55,485 nt of DNA from DATADD01 sp046262355 (GTDB taxonomy: Bacteria > Actinomycetota > CADDZG01 > WHSQ01), in the NCBI GenBank assembly GCA_046262355.1, contig JBHEMX010000083.1, positions 1 to 55,485 of the forward strand, written 5' to 3'. Below the pieces are notes generated by a model, which saw only the letters and a program-made list of their open reading frames with translations, did not search any database and had not been told where the DNA came from. Positions 34,225 to 42,480 of the stretch are shown piece by piece. The first letter of the stretch is position 1; the number at the start of each line of letters is the position of its first letter. Made by a program: the position numbers and the translations under genes.

Positions 34225-35334
34225 TCAGTAGTTGCCGACGCATGAGACGCCTGCGCCGCAGCCTTGGATGTCCTCGCCTTGCAGGACGTTGTCGATGATC
34301 TCGACGTTGCTCAGGCCGGGTGCTCGATTCCCTCCGGCGATTACTCCCACGCCGCCGTTGCTGCCCAAGACGTTCTGCTGAACGACCACGTTCGCGGACG
34401 AATTGATCTCGATGCCCCCGTGCCCACCCTCGCTCAAGATGTTATTGCCCTGCACGGTGTTGCCTTGGATCACTGCGGGCACGGACGAGATCTCATAGCG
34501 GATCCCTCCCATGGTGTTGTTCAGCACCGTGTTGTCCCGCACCACGAACAGCGTCCCGTCGCAGCCCACGTCACACCAGATCCCGACGCCGACGTTGTCG
34601 TGCACGTACGAGTCTTCGATGGTGAAGGCGCTTCCCGTTTTCACGCCGGCCGCGCAACACCCGATGAAGCTCTCGCCTCCGTTGTGATCCAGCTCCGATC
34701 TCGTGATGAGGAGGTTGCCCTCGCTGCCGCCCACGCCGCCGACGGCGTTGTGGTGCAGGCGCACCTTCTTGATGACGGTGTTGAGGCCCGCGGCGATGCC
34801 TCGACCACACGCCGGCTCGCATCCCTGGCCGGCGACGGCGCCGCTGATGTCGAGTCGCTTAAAGACGACGTCGGTCGATCGTTTAGCGTCGAAGACCGCG
34901 TCCGCGCTCGACGTGGTCACGAACGTCTTCTTGCGGCCCGAGCCCATCAACGTCTGGCCGTCTTTCGGGACGATCGGCGCCGAAGTCGTGTAGGTGCCCG
35001 GCTGCAGGCACAGCACCGCCCCCTCCGGCGCCCCACCGACCGTCGCCTGCAGGCTGCCGCCGACGGGAGCCACGGTGCCGTGGCACCGTCCGATGCCGTT
35101 GCCTTCCCTCTTCCCCTTCTGCGCGCCTGGGGGCTCCGACGCGTCGTCCGCCTCTGCGGTCGTCCCCGGCTCCACCTCGGTCGGTCGCGCGCTCGGATCT
35201 GGGCGTTCTAGGCGCTTGCCCGGAAGTATCGAGACCCCGAGGCCTTCGGCCGCCACGGCGAGGATGCCGGATCCTGCCGTCAGCGCGGCGAGCGCGAGCA
35301 ACCACAATCGAGCCGATCGAGACCGAGATCGCAT
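34225..35334 (-). CDS. Secreted right-handed beta-helix protein (pectate lyase-like fold)
   Basis: Protein of 369 residues. A signal peptide or anchor (residues 1-30) and a Pro/Glu-rich linker lead to a parallel beta-helix of repeated coils, for example NVVVQQNVLGSNGGVG and VEIIDNVLQGEDIQG. Paired cysteines recur (CEPACGRG, FIGCCAAG, CDVGCDG, GCGAGVSCVGNY), suggesting disulfide-stabilised extracellular turns. The fold is shared by polysaccharide lyases and surface proteins; no lyase active site is identifiable. Minus strand, 115 bases before the TIM-barrel gene start. Confidence 0.8.
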   Translation of the reverse strand: MRSRSRSARLWLLALAALTAGSGILAVAAEGLGVSILPGKRLERPDPSARPTEVEPGTTAEADDASEPPGAQKGKREGNGIGRCHGTVAPVGGSLQATVGGAPEGAVLCLQPGTYTTSAPIVPKDGQTLMGSGRKKTFVTTSSADAVFDAKRSTDVVFKRLDISGAVAGQGCEPACGRGIAAGLNTVIKKVRLHHNAVGGVGGSEGNLLITRSELDHNGGESFIGCCAAGVKTGSAFTIEDSYVHDNVGVGIWCDVGCDGTLFVVRDNTVLNNTMGGIRYEISSVPAVIQGNTVQGNNILSEGGHGGIEINSSANVVVQQNVLGSNGGVGVIAGGNRAPGLSNVEIIDNVLQGEDIQGCGAGVSCVGNY

Positions 35335-35622
35335 GAGCAACGTTCCCCCCAGTTGACCGCAGACGGCGGTCCTTCCCAGCGTCGCCGCCCTCTCGAGCGA
35401 CTTCTCGTCAGATGCAGCGGGAACGCTCGAGGAGCATGCCTCCCGACCTCCGCGCCTCACAATTATTACCACCCTTGAGCCCGTCCGGCCAGCCCCCTCG
35501 GTGGAATGTCCGGATGTCCCCGGGCGGCACCGCTTGCGAAACGGCGCGCGGCGACCGGCTCACGCGGCACGGAGTGCATCATGCACCCAGGGATGCGAGT
35601 CGAGCGAGAAGGGGGTCGCGCT
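35335..35622. other. Divergent intergenic region (beta-helix / aldehyde dehydrogenase)
   Basis: The 288 bases hold no gene. An AT-rich patch (about 35458-35472, ACAATTATTACCA) could be a -10 for the minus-strand gene. A palindrome GTGCATCATGCAC (35574-35586) is a candidate operator, and GAAGGGGG (35608-35615) is a ribosome site for the plus-strand GTG. Confidence 0.5.
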
Positions 35623-37083
35623 GTGAGTTTCTTGGACCCGGGGATGTGGGGCGGTCGCCTCTATGTGAACGGCTGGGTGACCGGAGGCGGCGGCGAGCTC
35701 CCGGTGGTCGAGCCCGCGACCGGCGACGAGCTCGGTCGCGTGGGGCTCGCTACCGCGGCCGACGTCGCGCGCGGCGCAGCCCGTGCCGCCGAGGCGCAGC
35801 GCGGCTGGGCCGCAACGTCCTACGAGGAGCGCGCGGTGGTCCTGCGCCGCGCCGGTGACCTCTGGAACGAACATGCCGAGGAAGTGCAGCAGTGGCTGAT
35901 CCGGGAGGCGGGGTCCATCCCTCCTAAGGCAGAGGTGGAGACCCACTTCGCGGCGTCCGCCTGCCACGAGGCGGCCGGGCTGCCCTCGCTGCCCTACGGC
36001 GAGCTGCTGCGATCTCCCCTTCCTCGCCTGAGCATGGCGAGACGCTTGCCCGTGGGTGTGGTCGGCGTGATCTCGCCGTTCAACTTCCCGCTCGTGCTCT
36101 CGATCAGGGCGGTGGCGCCGGCGCTTGCTCTCGGTAACGCCGTCGTGCTCAAGCCGGACCCGCGCACCGCGGTCGCCGGCGGCGTCTCGCTCGCCAGGAT
36201 CTTCGAGGAGGCCGGCCTTCCGGACGGGGTCCTCAGCGTCCTTCCCGGAGGGGCCGAGGTGGGCGAGGCGCTCGTGACGGACGAGGCGACAGAGATGGTG
36301 TCGTTCACCGGGTCCACGCGCGCCGGGCGGACCGTCGGCGCCCTTGCCGCACAGAGCCACAAGCGAGCCCACCTCGAGCTGGGTGGGAACTCGGCCATGA
36401 TCGTGCTCGACGACGTCGACGTCGAGCGGGCCGCATCGGCCGGAGCGTGGGGGTCCTTCCTCCATCAAGGACAGATCTGCATGGCGACGAGCCGTCATCT
36501 CGTGCACTCGAGAGTCGCCGACGACTACGTGGAGCGGCTCGCTGGACACGCCGAAGGCCTGCCCGTGGGCAACCCCGCCACGGACCAGGTTGCCCTCGGC
36601 CCCGTGATCGACGCAGGACAGCGCGACAAGATCCACCGGCTCGTGACCGACACGGTGGAGGCCGGCGCACGGCTTGCGGCCGGAGGGACCTACGAGGCGC
36701 TCTTCTACCGCCCAACCGTTCTCGCCGAGGTCCCGACGGATTCTTCCGCCTACGCCGAGGAGATCTTCGGCCCGGTGGCTCCGGTGGTGCGTTTCGACTC
36801 GCTCGACGAAGCCGTCGAGCTCGCCGCCGGCACGGACTACGGCCTCTCGCTCGCCATCCTTACCGCCGATCCGATGAAGGGACTGGAGCTGGCCGATCGG
36901 ATCCCCTCCGGGATCGTCCACATCAACGATCAGACGGTCCACGACGATGTCGTCAATCCCTTCGGAGGCGTTGGCGCCTCCGGGCCCGGAGCGCGCCTGG
37001 GAGGCCCGGACGCGAACGTGGACGCGTTCACGACCGTGCAGTGGGTGACGATGAGGAGCGGGTTGCCGACGTATCCGTTCTGA
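35623..37083 (+). CDS. Aldehyde dehydrogenase, benzaldehyde dehydrogenase-like
   Basis: NAD(P)-dependent ALDH of 486 residues from the preferred GTG (good GAAGGGGG site); an in-frame ATG at 35581 would add 14 residues. It shows the PFNFPLVLSIR cofactor segment, FTGSTRAG, the general base Glu in LELGGN, the nucleophile Cys in HQGQICMA, and EEIFGPVAPV. The N-terminus FLDPGMWGGRLYVNG and the C-terminus DANVDAFTTVQWVTM are close to the benzaldehyde/vanillin dehydrogenase group. The substrate could instead be a sugar-derived aldehyde. Convergent with the PIG-L gene. Confidence 0.9.
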   Translation: MSFLDPGMWGGRLYVNGWVTGGGGELPVVEPATGDELGRVGLATAADVARGAARAAEAQRGWAATSYEERAVVLRRAGDLWNEHAEEVQQWLIREAGSIPPKAEVETHFAASACHEAAGLPSLPYGELLRSPLPRLSMARRLPVGVVGVISPFNFPLVLSIRAVAPALALGNAVVLKPDPRTAVAGGVSLARIFEEAGLPDGVLSVLPGGAEVGEALVTDEATEMVSFTGSTRAGRTVGALAAQSHKRAHLELGGNSAMIVLDDVDVERAASAGAWGSFLHQGQICMATSRHLVHSRVADDYVERLAGHAEGLPVGNPATDQVALGPVIDAGQRDKIHRLVTDTVEAGARLAAGGTYEALFYRPTVLAEVPTDSSAYAEEIFGPVAPVVRFDSLDEAVELAAGTDYGLSLAILTADPMKGLELADRIPSGIVHINDQTVHDDVVNPFGGVGASGPGARLGGPDANVDAFTTVQWVTMRSGLPTYPF

Positions 37084-37091
37084 GTGAGGGA

Positions 37092-37931
37092 CTACGTCTT
37101 GGACGCGGCGTCGCGTGGGTCCTCGGCGGCCTCCGCGCGGTCGCACTCGAGGTCCTCGAAGAGGTCGCCTCGAACCTTCTCGACGCGCTCCACCGGGGGA
37201 TGCCGCTGCACGAAACACTCGGCGTCCAGGTAGATCTGGCGCTGCGGCTCTGGGATCCGCTCGAGCTCGACCAGCTGCGTTCGGTGCGCAAGGATCCCGG
37301 CCAGCTTGTCCGCGCGCACCCGATGCAAGTCCGCGCGCACGGCGATCAGCGCATCCGGCACCCCCGTGACGTCGAACAGCTTCCCCTCCTCGCCGTAGTC
37401 GGACCCGCCCTCTCGGACCCCGCGATAGAAGTCATCGACGTCCGCGCGCGCCAGCGCCACGTGATAGAGCCGTCCGAAAGCGCCGTCCCCCGACCCTCGA
37501 TCTGCCCTTCGGGAGCGCTGGAACGCCTCGGTCGCCGCGGCGCCCACCTGCATGTGATCGTGATGCGAGGTGAGGCCATCCGGTCCGAAGGTCACGACCA
37601 CGTGCGGCCGCACGGCGCCCAGCACGGCTTGGATCTCATCGACCAGGCGCTCGAGCGGCACGTCCGGCAGGTAGTAGTCGGGATGATGCAGCCACTCGAC
37701 GCGGGCATCCGCGTACCCGATGACGTCGAGGTAGGCGCGCTGCTCGGCCTCGCGCACGTCGCCGAGCGTTTCACGGGTGGCCGCCGAAGGCTCTGATATG
37801 GGCCCGGCTCCGCCACTCGTGGCGAACACCACTGTGAGGTCGATCTCGCCGCGGTGAAGCAGGAGCGTTCCGCCGATCGTGTACGCATCGTCATCCGGAT
37901 GCGCGAACACGCCAAGAAGTCGGATCGTCAC
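37092..37931 (-). CDS. PIG-L family deacetylase
   Basis: Zinc-dependent N-deacetylase of 279 residues. The signature AHPDDDAYTIGG near the N-terminus binds zinc and supplies the base; FGPDGLTSHHDHMQVG supplies the third ligand and neighbouring histidine. Relatives (MshB, Mca, GlcNAc deacetylases) act on N-acetylglucosamine conjugates. It is the last gene of the carbohydrate ABC operon, 29 bases after the ATPase stop, which suggests that the imported sugar carries an N-acyl amino group. That link is inference. Confidence 0.9.
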   Translation of the reverse strand: MTIRLLGVFAHPDDDAYTIGGTLLLHRGEIDLTVVFATSGGAGPISEPSAATRETLGDVREAEQRAYLDVIGYADARVEWLHHPDYYLPDVPLERLVDEIQAVLGAVRPHVVVTFGPDGLTSHHDHMQVGAAATEAFQRSRRADRGSGDGAFGRLYHVALARADVDDFYRGVREGGSDYGEEGKLFDVTGVPDALIAVRADLHRVRADKLAGILAHRTQLVELERIPEPQRQIYLDAECFVQRHPPVERVEKVRGDLFEDLECDRAEAAEDPRDAASKT

Positions 37932-37960
37932 TTCCCCAGCGTCCTCTCCTCGGAGGCGAT

Positions 37961-39202
37961 TCAGGCCGACGCTGCGGCCGTTGCCTCGCGGACCGGCGCC
38001 TCGTCGTAGATCGACGCGCCGGTGTCGGCGTCGAAGAAGTAAAGAGAGCGCGTGTCGACCAACACCTCGACGTCGTCGCCCTCGGCCGCGGTCGTATCGG
38101 CGTCGAAGCGCGCCACGAACGACGTTCGCTGCGTGTCGCCGCCGGCCAACTCCTCGACGTCGAGGCCGCGATCTGCGGCGAGCTCCTTCGTATCCTCGGT
38201 CAGCACCGGCGGGCAGTCGACGCCGAAGTGGACGAAGACCTCCGAGCCCATGTCCTCGCGCAGCTCCACGGTCGTGCGCATGCGCCGGTCGCGTGGGGCG
38301 CCCGATTGCAGCGCAGCGTCCTCCATGTCCTCCGGCCGGATCCCGAGGATGACCGGGCGGTCGACGTAGGACAACAGGGCAGGGCGCCGCTTCTGGGTCG
38401 CCTCGTCCACGGCGAGCCGATCGCCGCCGAACTCCACGTAGAGCCGGTCATCCTCCCGCTCGACGGTGGCCTCGACGAGGTTCATCGCAGGCGACCCGAT
38501 GAAACCGGCGACGAACAGGTTGACCGGCCTGCGATAGAGACGCGCGGGAGCGTCCACCTGTTGCAACACTCCGAGCTTCATCACCGCGACGCGGTCGCCC
38601 ATGGTCATGGCCTCGACCTGATCGTGCGTCACGTAGATCGTCGTCACGTCGACATCACGTTGCAGACGAGAGATCTCAGCACGCATCTGGACGCGCAGCT
38701 TGGCGTCGAGGTTCGACAGCGGCTCATCCATCAAGAACGCCTTCGGCTCGCGCACGATCGCGCGACCCATGGCCACACGTTGACGCTGGCCGCCGGATAG
38801 CTGCCCGGGCTTGCGCGTGAGCAGCTCGTACAGCGCCAGGGTCTTGGACGTGTCCTCGACCCGGCCCTTGATCTCCTTCTTCGCGATACGTCTCAGCCGC
38901 AATCCGAAGGCCATGTTCTCGAATACGGACAGGTGCGGATACAGCGCATAGTTCTGGAACACCATCGCGATGTCGCGATCCTTCGGGGCCACGTCGTTCA
39001 CCACCCGGTCTCCGATGCGGATGCGGCCGTGGGAGCTCTCCTCGAGGCCCGCGACCATCCGCAGCGCCGTGGTCTTGCCGCACCCCGATGGTCCTACAAG
39101 AACCATGAGCGAGCCGTCCTCCACCTCGAGGCTGAGGTTGCGGACGGCCACGGTGCCGTCGTCGAAGATCTTGGTCACATCCTCGAACACGATCTCTGCC
39201 AT
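37961..39202 (-). CDS. CUT1 carbohydrate ABC transporter ATPase (UgpC/MalK/MsmK type)
   Basis: Protein of 413 residues. Walker A GPSGCGKT, Q-loop, signature LSGGQRQRVAMG, Walker B AFLMDEPLSNLD and switch His (VTHDQ) are all intact. The C-terminal OB/TOBE regulatory domain extends past residue 240 and is longer than usual. It energises sugar import by the permeases encoded upstream in the same operon. It starts 83 bases after the GH106-like gene. A second, similar ATPase gene lies at 51560-52747. Confidence 0.95.
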   Translation of the reverse strand: MAEIVFEDVTKIFDDGTVAVRNLSLEVEDGSLMVLVGPSGCGKTTALRMVAGLEESSHGRIRIGDRVVNDVAPKDRDIAMVFQNYALYPHLSVFENMAFGLRLRRIAKKEIKGRVEDTSKTLALYELLTRKPGQLSGGQRQRVAMGRAIVREPKAFLMDEPLSNLDAKLRVQMRAEISRLQRDVDVTTIYVTHDQVEAMTMGDRVAVMKLGVLQQVDAPARLYRRPVNLFVAGFIGSPAMNLVEATVEREDDRLYVEFGGDRLAVDEATQKRRPALLSYVDRPVILGIRPEDMEDAALQSGAPRDRRMRTTVELREDMGSEVFVHFGVDCPPVLTEDTKELAADRGLDVEELAGGDTQRTSFVARFDADTTAAEGDDVEVLVDTRSLYFFDADTGASIYDEAPVREATAAASA

Positions 39203-39285
39203 GTCCTGATCCCTCTCCTTCGCTCAGACGCCGAGGGCCCTGGGCCCCGGCGCCGCGCTGCCGGACCCATCCGTCGCCGGCCTCG

Positions 39286-42200
39286 TCACGGCGCGGCCAT
39301 CGATCGGTCGACGCCTTCCGCCACGCTTTCTCCTTCGTGCAGGGTCGACGTGATCCGTAGGCGAGGAGTCCCGGCGAGCCCTGAAGGTCGCCGCACCCCG
39401 TTCAAGAGATTGGCAGGCGTGTTGGCGACCCGCAGCGCTACCTCGTTGCGGCCAGGACGCACAAGGTCCGTTACCTCGACCTCGTACGGGTCCCACAAGC
39501 AGACGCCCGCGGCGTGGCCGTTCACCTCGACCTCGAGCACGTCGTCTCGCATGGGCACCTCCAGGACGAGGCGCCCGGTCGTGGCGCCGGGCACCTCGAA
39601 GGTGGTCCGATACACGCCCCTCCCGGAGAAGAAAGGGTAGCCCTGCTCGGTCCATGAGCCCGGCCGCGCGTTCTGCCGCGGACCGGCCAGGCGAGGACCG
39701 TCCGCGCCGTCGTCGAGCGTGAACGACCCGGCGATCTTCACGTGATCCACCAGCCCGCCGGTCGCGTCGCGCAGGACCAGCCGGACGGCGAGCAGGTTGT
39801 CTCCGACGCGCACGGAGCCGGCGAGGTCGAGCTCCTTGATCTGCGCGTCGATGTGGCTACGGGTCGGCGGCGCGGTGACGGCGTCCCCGTTCAGCCACAC
39901 CGCAGCGTCGTCGCCGTCGAAGCCGTCGACCAAGAGGACCACGCGCTCGGGAGCCTCCCCCACCTCGAACGGGATCCGGTACCACACCGGGATGGGCCAG
40001 GGCCGGGCGGGCTCGGCCGGCAGCTGATAGGCCCATGCGCCGGCGACGACCTCCTGCCAGGCGCGGTCGTCGATGGCCCGGCCGACATAGCCGTCGGGCC
40101 CGTCCCCGTCCCGCTCCGATGTCGCCCGCCAGCTCTTGAGCACGAGCGCGTTGTCGTCCTCGGGCTCGAACGTCCAGGGACCGGAGGGCTCGATCGTCTC
40201 GGTGGCCTCCGTGGGTGCTCGGTGCGCGCCCTCCCCCGGCCGCGCACCGCCCCCGATGGCGTCCGCCGCCCGCCCCGCGACGACGAACACCGATCCCACG
40301 GGCGCGAGCGAGAGGTCGAACCCGGTCCAACCCTCGTAGACCCGGCACCCTCCCACGGAGCTCTGGTCCCCAGACGTAGGGTCCCACAGGACGGGCTCCC
40401 GAGCGCCGGGAAGCCTCATCTCCGCGCCCTGCGGCTCGAACGTCGTATTGACCACGAAGTAGAGGTCGGTGTCGTCCCGCCGCCGGTGAAGCACGAACAG
40501 CTCGGGGTTGGATACTTCGACGTCGGGCTCGATCAGCGAGCGCACCGCCTCGTCTAGCGCCGCAGCGAAACCGTCGCGCGCCGGGCCCGGGCCGCTCCCC
40601 AGGAACGCAGCATCGCCGGCCACGAAGGCTCCGGCGCCGGCTCCGTGCGCGCGGCGCCGGAGCTCGAAGCCGCCGCCCGAGCGCAACCCCTGCCCGGCCC
40701 CGAGCAGATCCTCGATCCGTGCCGAGACGTCAACCATCCCGTCGCCGCCGAAAGCCCAGCGCGGGGCCCTCAGCGCGCCGAGAACGCGCCCACCGGCCGC
40801 CACGAACCGCTCGAGCGCTTCGATCGTCGCGGCGCGCAGGTGCGCCATGGGCGGCACGAGGACCAGCTCGTAGTCCTCGTCGGCGACGACCAGCTTCCCG
40901 TCGACCATGGCCGCCTCGGCGAGCGTCTCCTCGTCGATGTAGTCGAAGTCGTGGTGCAGACGCAGCAGCAGGTCGGTGAGGATGTTCAACCCCGCTTCCA
41001 CCTCCGTGCCGTCCGGCGTGCGGACGTGAGGCAGGTACGACGCGAACATCGCGTTGATCGGCCACAGCATCGCCACCTTCGCGACGTGACGACCACCCGT
41101 CAGCATCTCGGATGTTCGGCTCATGTAGGCCGAGAAGTCACCGTAGTAACGCCACCACGGGTACTGGTAGAACATCGACGGCGGCCAGTCCCGCTTGCGC
41201 GCGCCTTCCAACGTGTAGTGGAAGCCATGAGGGTTCAGCACGTTGACGCCGAGGACGTACTCCCAGTCGGCGATCCACTTCATCCGCTGCATCGTCGCGT
41301 CCATGAAGATGCCGCCGAACGACTCACAGATGAGCCGTTCGCTGCCGACGTGGTGCGCGGCCGAGGACGCCATCTTCATGGCCACATGCTGGTCGGGCGA
41401 CTCGCGCGTGCCGATGACCGGATAGAGATGGTCGACCGCGACGACGTCCATGTGCTCGTAGTGGCGGAACGGGTTGCCCTCGACGCGCACCATCTGCCGG
41501 ATCCACTCCTCGTACAGCAGGTGCGCGGTCAGCAGCACATCGTGCTCGCGGCACCACTCGTGCAGCTGCCGGTAATAGGCGTCGGAGTAGAACGCCGTGG
41601 TCGTGTTGTAGAAGTCGTGACGGGTCCGTGCGGCCTCGGGTTTCAGGTCGAAGAACAGGTCCACGAGGCGCGAGCGCAGGTCGTAGCCGTTGCGCTCCCG
41701 GAAGCGCCGGAACATGTCTTTGGTCCACGGCACGATCGGGTTGTCGCCGGCGGTTAGGAAGTAGTGCATGGCCGGCTCGTCCGAGTAGAAGCCGACGATG
41801 GACCTCCCGGCCGCATCCCGGCTTCCGTTGCCGAGTGCGTCGACGTACGGCTCGTATCCGAGGCGCAGGAAGGTGGCCGTGGCCTCGGGATCGAGTGCAT
41901 CGATATAGTAGTCGGCCCGCTTCTCCACGACGTAGCACAGGCGCCACTCGCCCGGCGGAACCTCCCAGGGCACGACCTTTCCGAACGAGAGGTTCGGCGT
42001 GAGATCGGTGACCCTCCCGTCGTCGCCCAGCGCGAACATGGCGACCGGCGTCGACCGCTGGAAGTCGAGATAGCGGCTGTCCTCGCCGGTCAGACACATG
42101 AACCATGGCCCGCGGATCGTGAAGGAGACGCACTCCAGGTAACGTTGAGCGAGGTCGGGTCGTTCCTTCAGCACGCGTTTGTCGGCCGTCCCGCTCGGCC

Positions 42201-42480
42201 AGTTCATCTCGTCGTAGATCCACGCGGTGAGCCCCAGGCGATTCGCCTCCTCCACGCCCAACCGGATCCGCTCCAGGTAGGTCTCGCCGAGGTACGGCAT
42301 CTCGAGGCCGTAGCGGCCGTGGAACACGACGCCTTGCATGCCCTTGTCGCGCAGCTCCCGAAGCTGCAAGCGCATCTCGTCCGGATCCAGCTCACCGTTG
42401 AGGAACCAGAACGGCAGGATGCCGAAGTCACGGTTGGGGGTCCGAAACGTCGAACCGTCGAGCTCTCTCGGAGGTCTCAT
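39286..42480 (-). CDS. Large GH106-like glycoside hydrolase (putative alpha-L-rhamnosidase), no signal peptide
   Basis: Protein of 1064 residues. The N-terminal (beta/alpha) catalytic region opens FGILPFWFLNGELDPDEM and has WIYDEMNWPSGTADKR, GFYSDEPAM (likely catalytic carboxylates) and ICESFGGIFMD. A middle region resembles a glutaminase-like domain. Two C-terminal beta-sandwich (GH2-type jelly-roll) modules end with ATTGRLVLEVPMRDDVLEVEVNGHAAG. This is the layout of GH106 and its relatives. It has no signal peptide, so it should act in the cytosol on an imported oligosaccharide. ATGA overlap with the GH13 gene. The rhamnosidase specificity is tentative. Confidence 0.75.
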   Translation of the reverse strand: MRPPRELDGSTFRTPNRDFGILPFWFLNGELDPDEMRLQLRELRDKGMQGVVFHGRYGLEMPYLGETYLERIRLGVEEANRLGLTAWIYDEMNWPSGTADKRVLKERPDLAQRYLECVSFTIRGPWFMCLTGEDSRYLDFQRSTPVAMFALGDDGRVTDLTPNLSFGKVVPWEVPPGEWRLCYVVEKRADYYIDALDPEATATFLRLGYEPYVDALGNGSRDAAGRSIVGFYSDEPAMHYFLTAGDNPIVPWTKDMFRRFRERNGYDLRSRLVDLFFDLKPEAARTRHDFYNTTTAFYSDAYYRQLHEWCREHDVLLTAHLLYEEWIRQMVRVEGNPFRHYEHMDVVAVDHLYPVIGTRESPDQHVAMKMASSAAHHVGSERLICESFGGIFMDATMQRMKWIADWEYVLGVNVLNPHGFHYTLEGARKRDWPPSMFYQYPWWRYYGDFSAYMSRTSEMLTGGRHVAKVAMLWPINAMFASYLPHVRTPDGTEVEAGLNILTDLLLRLHHDFDYIDEETLAEAAMVDGKLVVADEDYELVLVPPMAHLRAATIEALERFVAAGGRVLGALRAPRWAFGGDGMVDVSARIEDLLGAGQGLRSGGGFELRRRAHGAGAGAFVAGDAAFLGSGPGPARDGFAAALDEAVRSLIEPDVEVSNPELFVLHRRRDDTDLYFVVNTTFEPQGAEMRLPGAREPVLWDPTSGDQSSVGGCRVYEGWTGFDLSLAPVGSVFVVAGRAADAIGGGARPGEGAHRAPTEATETIEPSGPWTFEPEDDNALVLKSWRATSERDGDGPDGYVGRAIDDRAWQEVVAGAWAYQLPAEPARPWPIPVWYRIPFEVGEAPERVVLLVDGFDGDDAAVWLNGDAVTAPPTRSHIDAQIKELDLAGSVRVGDNLLAVRLVLRDATGGLVDHVKIAGSFTLDDGADGPRLAGPRQNARPGSWTEQGYPFFSGRGVYRTTFEVPGATTGRLVLEVPMRDDVLEVEVNGHAAGVCLWDPYEVEVTDLVRPGRNEVALRVANTPANLLNGVRRPSGLAGTPRLRITSTLHEGESVAEGVDRSMAAP

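Noticed and set aside
39230..39260. GC palindrome between the GH106-like gene and the ATPase gene as a terminator
   Set aside because: The GGGCCC-T-GGGCCC arms leave no proper loop and there is no T-tract, so it is not convincing in such GC-rich DNA.
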